From positions 1 through 42,847 of the IMG/VR virus record IMGVR_UViG_3300008450_000092: a stretch of 42,847 nt of DNA, one strand, 5' to 3'. Below are positions 26,987-34,586 of the stretch, piece after piece; position 1 is the first letter of the stretch; each line of letters begins with the position of its first letter. The notes under the pieces are model-generated. The model did no database searches. It was not told the DNA's origin and was given only the letters and a program-made list of their open reading frames with translations. The DNA comes from a virus. The position numbers and the translations under genes are program-made.

Positions 26987-27565
26987 ATGGCAGGATTACC
27001 ACATTTCACAAATTCAAAAGCCGGGCTTTTCAACTACGAACCGGTTTATTTGAATCAGTTTGAGGTTCTTATAACACCTCCCGCAGGTATTTCTGCGGCT
27101 GGAATCACCTATAAGGGTGAGTCTATTTTGACCCAGCAGATTAAAAGCGTTGAAGGACTAGCTGTTGATATAGCTCCGGCAACACCAGTTGAACAGAAGT
27201 ATAAATTTGCTTCCAGGAGATATGCTGGTGGTGAACCATCTACTTCAGATCTGAGCTTTTCCACTGCATTTGAGGTTAACTTGGATGACACAAATTCGAT
27301 GACAGTTTACAAGATATTGAGACAGTGGGCGGATTTAATCTATAATCCATTAACTGGAGCGATGGGATTAAAAACCGATTACGTTGGATCCATGCTTATC
27401 TCTGTCTTCAATAAAAGAGGTGATGTTTTTAGAAGAATAAGAATTCCATCTTGCTTTATCGCATCGAGTATAAATGAGATGCCTTTATCCTACGATCAAG
27501 GTAACGCTATCTATACTGTGACGATCGAATGGAAAGCGGATTATTGGGACGACCAGTTCTTATAA
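26987..27565 (+). CDS. gp19: Tail tube protein, copy 2
   Basis: 192 residues, clearly paralogous to the previous gene. It shares the AGLPHFTNS start, YLNQFEVLITPPAG, ILRQWADLIYNPLTGAMG, DYVGSMLISVFNKRGDVFRR and the end WKADYWDDQFL. Main differences are an insertion near residues 30-45 and a different C-terminal strand. No box of its own beyond ACATAAATAATGG at the start, so it is probably co-transcribed with copy 1. Could be a tube-terminator-like or baseplate-proximal variant. A strong terminator follows. Confidence 0.88.
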   Translation: MAGLPHFTNSKAGLFNYEPVYLNQFEVLITPPAGISAAGITYKGESILTQQIKSVEGLAVDIAPATPVEQKYKFASRRYAGGEPSTSDLSFSTAFEVNLDDTNSMTVYKILRQWADLIYNPLTGAMGLKTDYVGSMLISVFNKRGDVFRRIRIPSCFIASSINEMPLSYDQGNAIYTVTIEWKADYWDDQFL

Positions 27566-27588
27566 TCCAAAATAAGAAACTTTTACTA

Positions 27589-27622
27589 ACGGATTCCATA
27601 AAAAATTGGAATCCGTTTTTTT
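27589..27622 (+). terminator. Intrinsic terminator after the tube genes
   Basis: Perfect 10-bp stem ACGGATTCCA/TGGAATCCGT (27589-27598 with 27607-27616), 8-nt loop, then a T-run to 27622. Confidence 0.92.
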
Positions 27623-27631
27623 ATTAAGGGG

Positions 27632-27640
27632 GTTATATAA
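27632..27640 (+). promoter_or_regulatory. GTTATATAA box directly before the baseplate gene
   Basis: Variant of GATATATAA placed after the terminator. TATATAA starts only 12 nt before the ATG at 27646, which would put a T4-type transcription start at or next to the start codon (leaderless or nearly so). Confidence 0.5.
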
Positions 27641-27645
27641 ACAAC

Positions 27646-28740
27646 ATGGCATCAAGATTTGGACTTAGACCCGACGAACTTATAAAAGACGTCGACGGTG
27701 AAATGGCAGAAAAAATTCTGAGAGAAAAAGAAATAAATTCAGGCATTAAGTACGATCAGCCAAGCATTGAGCAAGAGCAAGAGCAGGATCAGAAAGTTCC
27801 CGAAATCATAGAGCCACCGGTGGTTCAGGAAGAGCAACCAATCAATGCTTTGCCTGAAAGACCTAATCTAGGAAAGGCTGTTAAAGTACCCCAGCCGCAA
27901 ACCCATGTGGGAATGGACGGTGGGTGGAAGAATCTTCCACTGCAATTATTACCAACTCAAGGCTTATTCTACCCAGAAAATACACAGATCGCAATCCGTG
28001 CCGCGGAGGTGAAAGAGATACGTCACTTTTCCACAATCGAGGAATCCGATTTAATCAGTATCGAAGAAAAATTGAATTTTGTACTAGATAAATGCACGCG
28101 TATTTATTTTGGTGATTCAGGTCTCAGCGATTACCGAGACATCAAATATGAGGATCGATTCTATATTATTCTGGCAATACGCGATCTAACCTTTCTACGG
28201 GGGGAAAATAGGATTATCCTAAAGCCTAAAATGGATTGCACTAAGAAAGACTGTCCGCTGGGTGGAGGAATAGAACTCAGAACTGGTGTGTTAAATAGAT
28301 TTGAACTCGATGAGAAAATCACTACATACTACAGTCAGGATAATAAATGCTTCCAGTTTCATATTCCTAAGATTGATCGGGATTTGAATTTCTTTATACC
28401 CTCTGTTGGTGTAATGGAAAAACTAACAACTTTTTTCAGATCAGAAAAAGCTAAGAAGTACCAAATGGACGATTCTTTTAGAAAGATCGCTCCATATATT
28501 TTTAATGATTGGCGTAATCTAGACGAGAAGCTAATCATCAATAAAATGAGGGAGATAGATTATTGGACAAAAGAAGAATTTTCTCTTGCTTTCGAAATGA
28601 GCAACAAATTGAAAGTTGGAACTAAACCAAGCGCATTTATTAAATGCAATTGCGGTGCCGAGGTCACCGCCCCCATATCCTTTCCCGGAGGGTACAGATC
28701 TCTTTTCCTTATTTCAAATATCTTTGGAGACATTCTTTGA
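27646..28740 (+). CDS. T4 gp26-type baseplate hub/assembly protein
   Basis: 364 residues. After a disordered Glu/Gln/Pro-rich N-terminus (about 1-95) comes the T4 baseplate-protein pattern: LLPTQGLFYPENT, EVKEIRHFSTIEESDLIS, NFVLDKCTRIYFG, YEDRFYIILAIRDLTF. Two Cys pairs, CTKKDC near 205 and CNC near 341, could bind zinc. This matches the gp26-like family (Pfam T4_baseplate). It sits between tube and a tape-measure-like gene, which is where many tailed phages keep tail-assembly chaperones. The last 17 bases overlap a smaller frame (28724) that may be reached by reinitiation or +1 frameshift. Confidence 0.65.
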   Translation: MASRFGLRPDELIKDVDGEMAEKILREKEINSGIKYDQPSIEQEQEQDQKVPEIIEPPVVQEEQPINALPERPNLGKAVKVPQPQTHVGMDGGWKNLPLQLLPTQGLFYPENTQIAIRAAEVKEIRHFSTIEESDLISIEEKLNFVLDKCTRIYFGDSGLSDYRDIKYEDRFYIILAIRDLTFLRGENRIILKPKMDCTKKDCPLGGGIELRTGVLNRFELDEKITTYYSQDNKCFQFHIPKIDRDLNFFIPSVGVMEKLTTFFRSEKAKKYQMDDSFRKIAPYIFNDWRNLDEKLIINKMREIDYWTKEEFSLAFEMSNKLKVGTKPSAFIKCNCGAEVTAPISFPGGYRSLFLISNIFGDIL

Positions 28741-28924
28741 TATTAAGTTCAGATTATGGAATGACTATAAGACTGACCCACAATGGTTAGAGTCACTACC
28801 TTATTGGGAATTCCAATTATGGGTTGATAAACTGAACGAACATATCGAGAAGAAGAACCAGGAGCTTACATCAGAAAATGGAAAGGTACAGGTCTTCAGC
28901 TTATCGAATCCCAGCTCAAGGTAA
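28724..28924 (+). CDS. Small overlapping helical protein, possible gp51/chaperone-like extension
   Basis: 66 residues if started at TTG 28724, in the +1 frame relative to the baseplate gene whose stop is at 28738-28740. The frame is open further upstream, but the convincing protein begins here: LWNDYKTDPQWLESLPYW, EFQLWVDKLNEHIEKKN. No ATG is available. It could be made by termination-reinitiation or by +1 frameshift to extend the gp26-like protein, as in tail-chaperone pairs; in T4 gene 51 follows gene 26. A real product is likely, given coding-like composition and the promoter box that follows only after its stop. Confidence 0.5.
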   Translation: METFFDIKFRLWNDYKTDPQWLESLPYWEFQLWVDKLNEHIEKKNQELTSENGKVQVFSLSNPSSR

Positions 28925-28929
28925 GTTCT

Positions 28930-28938
28930 GATATATAA
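28930..28938 (+). promoter_or_regulatory. GATATATAA late-promoter-like box
   Basis: In the 20-bp gap before the GTG at 28945; its TATATA starts 13 nt before the start codon. This belongs to the short-spacing class with 27632 and 39270. Confidence 0.5.
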
Positions 28939-28944
28939 TTCAAC

Positions 28945-30255
28945 GTGGCTGAAAACTTTATAAGCGAGGAATTTTTATTGGATTTTAATAAATCCTTGGA
29001 ACTGATTACATCAAATCAATCTTCAATGAATGAACGGTTGGCCAATTTGAGCAGTTCGATCGAGGATTTGTCTGCATCATCGCAGGATTTAAATTCAGCG
29101 ATTTCTGAAGGATTCAATCCGCAGGAAATTTTTTCAGGTATCCCTAATCTAATCGACGGAATAAATTCTCTCAAAAACACTGTAAAAGATCAGGGTGAGA
29201 GCGCAGATCAGTCCGCCAAGAATTTATTTTCTATACTCAATCCGGTAGGGGCTGCAAACACAAACCGTTTTTTATCGAGTATCCCGAGATTCGAGGAAGG
29301 CGGAACAATGGATAATACTGGAGCTGCAATAATTGGAGAAAGAGGTCCGGAATTGGTTTTACTTCCTGAGAATTCCCAGATCTTTCCATTAGAGACAAAT
29401 ACTTTCGATCAATTCGAAGCTTATCTGAATAATATCCAGCCAGGAAAATTAATGGGCAATGTGCTGGGTTCGGAGAATGTTATATTAGCCAGAGATGAAG
29501 CGGGTAACATTATGGTTTATCCTGATCTCAAAGCAAACCCAGCCTCTAGATTTGAACCTTACAATCTGAATGAAAAAATTCAATCCCAGATAGAGAGTGA
29601 AAATCAGATACTGAACAGCCCGACCACTACTTCAACCGAAAAAGAAGAATCGAATGATGTTCTGAGCCTATTAGAAGCTTTTACCAAGAACCTTTTACCT
29701 TCTTACCAATTCAGGGAACAAGAATCTAAAGAAGGGGAGGGTGTTTTAGTAGATGTTAAAAGTGAGATAGCAAACCAAATTGAAAAATTGAAATCGTCTG
29801 CAGTTGAAACACCAGGGGCGGAAAAAACCTCCCCGATTCTAGAGCCAATTTCTGCACTTGCTGAGAACGTTCCAAATGTATTGAATAAACCAGGAACACC
29901 TACACCGGCGGAAGCTATTGTTGAAAAAGCTGCTTCTTCAGAATTGTCAGTGATAAAAGAGAAGCTGGCTACTCTTCCCCCGCCACCTCCTGTTGTTGCA
30001 CCGCCACCTCCAGTACAGGTTCAGACGGTTCGAGAGGTAGTAACCGAGGTAGAGAGTACAGCAGGGCAAAATATAAAATTCCCTGAAACATTCGCAGTCA
30101 CGATTACTAAATATGAAGAAGGAGAAAGACAGTTTAATGAGTTGAAACAAATGCTTTCTGACATGTATTCTGTACTTTCTGAGATGAATACAAACGAGCG
30201 GGATATCAATACAATTGATTCATACCCGATCAGACCTGTTAATACGGTCTTTTAG
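28945..30255 (+). CDS. Tape-measure-like tail protein (GTG start)
   Basis: 436 residues from GTG 28945 (AENFISEEFLLDF). The N-terminal 95 residues are helical and coiled-coil-like. EGGTMDNTGAAIIGERGPEL followed by VLLPENSQIFPL (about 113-145) is the GERGPEL element commonly found in tape-measure and related tail proteins. The centre is disordered, with a Pro run near 348-360 (LPPPPPVVAPPPPVQ). A conserved-looking C-terminus (FPETFAVTITKYEEGERQFNEL) ends in a helix. T4 gp29 is about 590 residues, so this is short for a tape measure; it could be a hub or internal tail protein. Position after the baseplate gene supports a tail role. Confidence 0.5.
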   Translation: MAENFISEEFLLDFNKSLELITSNQSSMNERLANLSSSIEDLSASSQDLNSAISEGFNPQEIFSGIPNLIDGINSLKNTVKDQGESADQSAKNLFSILNPVGAANTNRFLSSIPRFEEGGTMDNTGAAIIGERGPELVLLPENSQIFPLETNTFDQFEAYLNNIQPGKLMGNVLGSENVILARDEAGNIMVYPDLKANPASRFEPYNLNEKIQSQIESENQILNSPTTTSTEKEESNDVLSLLEAFTKNLLPSYQFREQESKEGEGVLVDVKSEIANQIEKLKSSAVETPGAEKTSPILEPISALAENVPNVLNKPGTPTPAEAIVEKAASSELSVIKEKLATLPPPPPVVAPPPPVQVQTVREVVTEVESTAGQNIKFPETFAVTITKYEEGERQFNELKQMLSDMYSVLSEMNTNERDINTIDSYPIRPVNTVF

Positions 30256-30268
30256 AGTGTTTTTTTCC

Positions 30269-30299
30269 GGAGTTTATTTACCATACATTTGTAAACTCC
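30269..30299 (+). promoter_or_regulatory. Hairpin just upstream of the dCMP deaminase start
   Basis: GGAGTTTA (30269-30276) pairs with TAAACTCC (30292-30299), with a 15-nt loop; the ATG is at 30307. A T-run precedes the hairpin rather than following it, so it is not a normal terminator on this strand. Confidence 0.35.
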
Positions 30300-30306
30300 T
30301 CAGCCT

Positions 30307-30864
30307 ATGAAAGAATCAGATTTACCGTCGATAGATAATATTCTATCATTCAATTATTTTTCAGTTAAGCTTGTAGAAGGAAATATAGTTTCCTGTGTGA
30401 GCGACTCATTAGAAAGAGCTTCCGAGATAACGGATCGAGCCCAACTGAGAAAGGATGTGATCTATTTAAAGATGGCGGAGGTTTGGTCAGAAAGATCGCA
30501 CTGCCAGAGGCATAAGGTTGGATGCTTGATAGTGAAAGATAAGTCGATCATTTCTGACGGCTATAACGGATCACCCCATGGATTTCCAAACGTGTGTGAG
30601 GATGAGGAAAATAAAACGCTTCCGTATGTTCTTCATGCAGAGGCCAACGCCATTACCAAATTAGCTAAAAGCACTCTTAGTTCAGTTGATTCGACAATGT
30701 ATGTAACACTTTCACCATGCTACGAATGCTCGAAACTAATTATTCAGTCCGGCGTAAAAAGATTGGTAATCAAAGAGTTATATAGAAAACTAGATTCTCT
30801 ACCCTTCCTATTACAGGCTGGTGTAGAAATTACAAGAATAGGAATAATAGATCCCACCATTTGA
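30307..30864 (+). CDS. dCMP deaminase (ComE-type deoxycytidylate deaminase)
   Basis: 185 residues. It converts dCMP to dUMP, feeding thymidylate synthesis for phage DNA. The zinc site is complete: HAEANA with His110 and catalytic Glu112, and SPCYECSKLI with Cys138 and Cys141. The preceding VGCLIVKDKSIISDGYNGSPHGFPNVCED is the usual substrate loop. The N-terminal 55 residues are an extra segment of unknown role. A sigma-factor gene starts one base after the stop, so the two are probably coupled. It is the only clear nucleotide-metabolism gene in an otherwise structural region. Confidence 0.95.
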   Translation: MKESDLPSIDNILSFNYFSVKLVEGNIVSCVSDSLERASEITDRAQLRKDVIYLKMAEVWSERSHCQRHKVGCLIVKDKSIISDGYNGSPHGFPNVCEDEENKTLPYVLHAEANAITKLAKSTLSSVDSTMYVTLSPCYECSKLIIQSGVKRLVIKELYRKLDSLPFLLQAGVEITRIGIIDPTI

Positions 30865-30865
30865 T

Positions 30866-31474
30866 ATGACAAAAGAAATAAATATACAGAGACTTGCAGA
30901 GAATTTTATTGAAACTAGATCAGAGAGAAATTTCCAGTTATTATTTGAGCGTTTGAAACCAGGCTTGACTAACCATTGCTTCACCATTCTTAAAGATATG
31001 GAGTTAGCCCAGGATTCTTTTTTGAATACGATGTCCAAGATTTGGCAGAAAATTGAGCAGTATGATTCTGAAAGAGGTAACTTCTCTACGTGGTGCTATA
31101 ACATAGCCCGTAACGAATCATTGCTACTTTTAAAATCTAGAAAGAAATTCGTCTCCACCGACGACGAGTCTATGGAATCGTTATACAACTGCCACAATAT
31201 GGCAAATGGCGATTATTATGATGTGTTCGATGATCCTAGTTTGACCTTTATCAATGGCCAGAATAAAATTGACGAGCTCTACGAAAGTATTATCCAGGAG
31301 ATTAGGGAACTTCCTGACCTCTATAAAGATATAATGATAGATCGCGAGATTAATGGAATGAAGTATAAGGATATAGCGGAAAAGTATGACATTAAAAAAA
31401 GATCTATTGCAACACGCATAAGACGAGCTCGTAACAAGATCAAGAAAAAAATAGAAAATTTAAGATCAGAATGA
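30866..31474 (+). CDS. Phage sigma factor, ECF/sigma-70 type with regions 2 and 4
   Basis: 202 residues. Region 2 is seen at about 35-95: DMELAQDSFLNTMSKIW, then YDSERGNFSTWCYNIARNES. Region 4 is at about 140-200: IREIRELPDLYKDIMI-type helix, then the helix-turn-helix GMKYKDIAEKYDIKKRSIAT with the basic RIRRARNKIKKK. It would redirect host RNA polymerase to a phage promoter class. It is different from the gp55-like gene at 38890, which has only region 2. It overlaps the next gene by ATGA. The target sequence cannot be derived; the GATATATA boxes are one candidate. Confidence 0.85.
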   Translation: MTKEINIQRLAENFIETRSERNFQLLFERLKPGLTNHCFTILKDMELAQDSFLNTMSKIWQKIEQYDSERGNFSTWCYNIARNESLLLLKSRKKFVSTDDESMESLYNCHNMANGDYYDVFDDPSLTFINGQNKIDELYESIIQEIRELPDLYKDIMIDREINGMKYKDIAEKYDIKKRSIATRIRRARNKIKKKIENLRSE

Positions 31475-31911
31475 TGAGTATTCTATTCAAATTGAGATTC
31501 TTCAGGGTATTGAGAGAGATCTCTCTTTTCTTTGAGTATCGTTCCCAGATAAAGAACGAAAAAAAATCTTCTTCATTATTTGAAAAATTCAATCTGAGAA
31601 TCGATTGGATTGGCCGTTTATACACTGTGATAAACCTCCCTCCTGAAGTTACCGAATCACCCGACCTTCCTAAAGATTCCAGACCAGCATTTGTCATGGA
31701 AGAGATCAAACCGATTAATGACTATCTCAAACAGATTAAACTCGAGGAGCTTGTCACAGTAGGGTTTGAACCAATTAAAAACACGAATGACGATTCTTTC
31801 CTAGTTGTCTATTATTTTCTCTTCAGAGAGATTACTTGGCTTTGGATCCTAAGGACAATTGCTTTTTGGTCGATAGCTGCTTTCGCAATAAAATACTTTT
31901 TCTTCTCGTAA
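31471..31911 (+). CDS. Hypothetical protein with C-terminal membrane segment
   Basis: 146 residues starting in the ATGATG that overlaps the sigma stop. The N-terminus is basic and amphipathic (LFKLRFFRVLREISLFFEY); the middle is soluble. The last 35 residues form one or two hydrophobic helices (LVVYYFLFREITWLWIL; IAFWSIAAFAIKYFFF). Tight coupling to the sigma factor raises the possibility of a membrane anchor or anti-sigma-like regulator, but no domain supports this. Unknown function. Confidence 0.6.
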   Translation: MMSILFKLRFFRVLREISLFFEYRSQIKNEKKSSSLFEKFNLRIDWIGRLYTVINLPPEVTESPDLPKDSRPAFVMEEIKPINDYLKQIKLEELVTVGFEPIKNTNDDSFLVVYYFLFREITWLWILRTIAFWSIAAFAIKYFFFS

Positions 31912-31914
31912 CTG

Positions 31915-32718
31915 ATGCCTCAAGATATAAAGGACTTCGTAGCTGAGGTCAAAAGAAAGCTATGTGTATTCGATTCGAATAAATTTTTATTTGAGGAGGA
32001 AGACCATAGATACACGTATTCGGGAGAGAGGTTAGATTCTGTGACCACCTTCTTGAAAACTTTCAAAGAACCTTTCCTCCGGGATTATTGGGCTTCTAAG
32101 AAAGCAGCAGAGCGGGGTATTTCAAAAGATGCGATATTGAATGAGTGGAAGGAAAAAGCAGATGTCTCGACAAGACTGGGAACGGCTGTCCATAAATGGA
32201 TAGAAAATTTTTGGACAGACGAAGAACAGGAATTTCCGGAAGACCAGGAGGTTGCAAAAAGAATCCACAAGTTCATGAAAATCCATGATGAAAAGTTGAA
32301 AATTTTCCACCATGTGGCCTCAGAACGGAAAATATTTTCCACTAAGTGGGGATTAGCAGGTACAATTGACGAGATTTTTGCTTTCCATGATGAAAAATTG
32401 GACAGGAATCTTCTTGTTATTGGAGACTGGAAATCAAATGCTGAATTCAAAACTTCCAGCCACGAGAAGGGACGTTATAAGAAATTGCTAAGACCTTTCA
32501 ATGATCTTTATGAGAATCATCTGAATGAATACTCAATACAACTTTCCCTTTATAGATTGATATTAGAGCAATCTGGGGTAGAGACTCATTCGGGGTTTCT
32601 TTGCCACATAGGACCTGAAGGAGACGCTAAAATTTACAAAGCTGTAGATTTGAGAGAACGCCTTAAAATTTATCTGGACGAAAATAGAAAAAATCGAGAC
32701 ATTTTTAGTTTAGATTGA
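31915..32718 (+). CDS. PD-(D/E)XK nuclease, Cas4/RecB-like
   Basis: 267 residues. The RecB-family nuclease motifs are in order: GTAVHKWIE (about 90, the GxxxH element), GLAGTIDEIF with Asp152, and LLVIGDWKSN with Asp171 and Lys173, followed by YSIQLSLYRLILE (the QxxxY-like helix). This points to DNA end processing or degradation. No iron-sulfur Cys cluster is visible, unlike typical Cas4 or AddB. It is last in the dCMP deaminase-sigma-membrane protein run. Possible roles are recombination, host DNA breakdown or packaging-related trimming. Confidence 0.78.
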   Translation: MPQDIKDFVAEVKRKLCVFDSNKFLFEEEDHRYTYSGERLDSVTTFLKTFKEPFLRDYWASKKAAERGISKDAILNEWKEKADVSTRLGTAVHKWIENFWTDEEQEFPEDQEVAKRIHKFMKIHDEKLKIFHHVASERKIFSTKWGLAGTIDEIFAFHDEKLDRNLLVIGDWKSNAEFKTSSHEKGRYKKLLRPFNDLYENHLNEYSIQLSLYRLILEQSGVETHSGFLCHIGPEGDAKIYKAVDLRERLKIYLDENRKNRDIFSLD

Positions 32719-32763
32719 AACACTTTTTAGAATTCCCGGTATAGATCATATATTTTCAGACAA

Positions 32764-33276
32764 ATGGCATCAAAACAACCTACTAAAAAAGCTATCAAGG
32801 AAGCGATCTCTTCTATCCCAGTAGATGAAATGGACGGTATCTTAAATCAATTAGATCAAGCCAGAATCGAAGATTTGATCAGAAGAATCAACGATAAGAA
32901 GGAAGAAATCTCGAAAAAAGAGTACGCTGTATCGATTACCGCAGAGGCATTCGGAAAACTTAAAAACTTCATGGAAAATGAAGCCGAGTGGAGTCAAACT
33001 GAGTCTTTAGGCGTTATTGAGGTTGTGAAAGTTTTGGAATCAATCCAGAAAGAAGGCATTAACGGAGGAACAGTTTTTATTCAAGCACTTCCTCTTGAGG
33101 CAATGCATTACTTCCTTTCTAAATCTAGAGGTAAGGGATTACAAGCCGCTAATGATTTCCTGGCTATCTGGAAACCTTTAGACCTTGCCTTGCAACGTAC
33201 TAAGAGCGATGCTTCAGAGATTAAAGATCTCGAGAAGGAATTAGCAGCTGCACAGCAAGGAATTTCTATCGCATAA
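32764..33276 (+). CDS. Conserved-looking hypothetical helical protein
   Basis: 170 residues, ATG start 15 nt after a TATATTTT element (a weak variant of the late box). Lys/Glu-rich and mostly helical: a coiled-coil-like part at about 40-70 (IEDLIRRINDKKEEISKKE), a central domain (TAEAFGKLKNFMENEAEW; FIQALPLEAMHYFLSKSRG), and a C-terminal helix (SEIKDLEKELAAAQQG). Even codon use and its own terminator suggest strong expression. Could be a virion or scaffold component. No family recognised. Confidence 0.6.
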   Translation: MASKQPTKKAIKEAISSIPVDEMDGILNQLDQARIEDLIRRINDKKEEISKKEYAVSITAEAFGKLKNFMENEAEWSQTESLGVIEVVKVLESIQKEGINGGTVFIQALPLEAMHYFLSKSRGKGLQAANDFLAIWKPLDLALQRTKSDASEIKDLEKELAAAQQGISIA

Positions 33277-33311
33277 GAAAAACCCATCCATCAACTCCAT
33301 ATCACTAATCG

Positions 33312-33332
33312 GGCGTCGCAAGGCGCCTTTTT
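33312..33332 (+). terminator. Intrinsic terminator with GNRA tetraloop
   Basis: Stem GGCGTC/GGCGCC (33312-33317 with 33322-33327, one G-U pair), loop GCAA, then TTTTT. Outer CACTAA/TTAGTG (33303-33308, 33331-33336) can extend the stem. Confidence 0.88.
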
Positions 33333-33353
33333 AGTGCTCATCGGATTGGTGAG

Positions 33354-33362
33354 GATATATAG
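33354..33362 (+). promoter_or_regulatory. GATATATAG late-promoter-like box
   Basis: After the terminator and before the ATG at 33384; its TATATA starts 28 nt before the start codon, the same as for sheath and the 934-residue gene. Confidence 0.62.
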
Positions 33363-33383
33363 GAAGGTTAAACACTTTATAAT

Positions 33384-33665
33384 ATGATAAACAAAATTAA
33401 AGAAAACTCAACCGTGATTATGATTGTAATCATGGTTTTATTGCTGCTTAAGCAGTGCAGTGTCAGCCGTGAAATTTCGAAAACCAGTAAAGAGGTAAAA
33501 GAATTACGCGCACTAACAGATTCATTATCTCATGAAACTGCTAGTAAAGAAGAGATCAGACAAGAATTGAGAAAATCGTTATTCGATTTCTTAATTTATG
33601 AAACCGATCTAGACGATAAGAAAACTTCACTTTCAGAAATCAGACGTAAGGTCGACGAAAAATAA
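33384..33665 (+). CDS. Small membrane-anchored coiled-coil protein
   Basis: 93 residues. A single N-terminal membrane segment (STVIMIVIMVLLLLK, about 9-23) is followed by Cys25 and a charged coiled coil (about 28-90). The topology, one anchor plus a periplasmic helix, resembles inner-membrane spanins, but the same layout is common in other small phage membrane proteins. Cys25 after the hydrophobic stretch does not make a clear lipobox. The next gene is also a membrane protein, five bases away. Function uncertain. Confidence 0.55.
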   Translation: MINKIKENSTVIMIVIMVLLLLKQCSVSREISKTSKEVKELRALTDSLSHETASKEEIRQELRKSLFDFLIYETDLDDKKTSLSEIRRKVDEK

Positions 33666-33670
33666 TTAAT

Positions 33671-34558
33671 ATGGGAAAGGCTAAACTAGTTAACTGGTTC
33701 ATCATCGGTACTTTTGTATCCCTTTATTTAGCCGTATCGGTTATTTCGACCCTTCACGTAATTAAGTTTTTTGAACTCTCCAATCCATATTGGCTATCAG
33801 TTTCTCTAGCAGTTGCATTCGAATTGGGTGCAGCAGCTTCTTTAGCAAGTTTGATTGTATTGGATAAAATGAATAAAGCTCTGGTATGGGCTTTATTCAT
33901 AGTCTTAACTCTTTTTCAAAGCATGGGAAATGTATATTATTCCTATGTTAATCTCCATGATTTCTCAGGCTGGGTTGAATTATTCGATCTTGTCGACGAG
34001 GAAGTGATCTATCAGAAAAGGATGCTTTCCATGATCAGCGGAGGAATTCTCCCATTTGTCGCTCTCGGATTTATCAAATCATTAGTTGATTACATAAAGC
34101 CTACTGAGGAAAAAAAGGAAGAAGAGGAGGAGAAAGTGGAAGAAAGCAAAGAGCTTGTACTTGATGGTGGAGAGATAGTAGATAGCGACAAGGACGAGGA
34201 ATCTAAGGACGAAGATATTCAAACGGTAGATGCCGATGCAGACGAAGTTTTCTCTGCTGAAGAATCTTTGATTAGCGTTATGGAGCAGGAGGAGAAAATC
34301 GAGCCAGAAACTTTGATCGTGAATGTACCGGTTAAAGATTTTGAAACCGAAGATACTAAGACAGAAAAAAAGTCTAAGGTTGAAGAGATGAGCAAGGAAG
34401 AGGTAGCAAGCATCATAGGGATTTCCAGCGAAGAATTTATTGACGATGACGAGGAGGAATTTACCGAGATAGAAAACGCATCTCAAGAAACTGAACTTCT
34501 GGTAGATCCTAACGTTACAATCCCTATCATGAATAAAATACCAGGTCAATCATATTGA
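33671..34558 (+). CDS. Multi-pass membrane protein with long acidic tail
   Basis: 295 residues. Four likely membrane helices: about 7-28, 39-62, 68-88 and 115-135. A Glu/Asp/Lys-rich cytoplasmic tail of about 155 residues follows (it starts PTEEKKEEEEEKVEE) with short repeats of charged residues. No enzyme motif. Probably paired with the preceding membrane coiled-coil protein. The tail could bind a basic partner. Membrane remodelling, lysis control or superinfection exclusion are possible; none is shown by the sequence. Confidence 0.55.
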   Translation: MGKAKLVNWFIIGTFVSLYLAVSVISTLHVIKFFELSNPYWLSVSLAVAFELGAAASLASLIVLDKMNKALVWALFIVLTLFQSMGNVYYSYVNLHDFSGWVELFDLVDEEVIYQKRMLSMISGGILPFVALGFIKSLVDYIKPTEEKKEEEEEKVEESKELVLDGGEIVDSDKDEESKDEDIQTVDADADEVFSAEESLISVMEQEEKIEPETLIVNVPVKDFETEDTKTEKKSKVEEMSKEEVASIIGISSEEFIDDDEEEFTEIENASQETELLVDPNVTIPIMNKIPGQSY

Positions 34559-34586
34559 CAAATAAATAAAATAAGAAAATAAGTTA

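Noticed and set aside
28616-28723. Upstream part of the small frame starting at TTG 28616
   Set aside because: Composition in this stretch (Pro-rich, irregular) reflects the overlapping baseplate gene; the protein looks real only from about 28724.
30256-30306. Intrinsic terminator before the dCMP deaminase
   Set aside because: The T-run precedes the hairpin and none follows it, so the order is wrong for a plus-strand terminator; kept only as a weak hairpin.
34082-34549. Minus-strand frame rich in Phe and Leu
   Set aside because: Reverse reading of the Glu/Lys-rich acidic tail of the membrane protein gene; the apparent hydrophobicity is a codon artefact.
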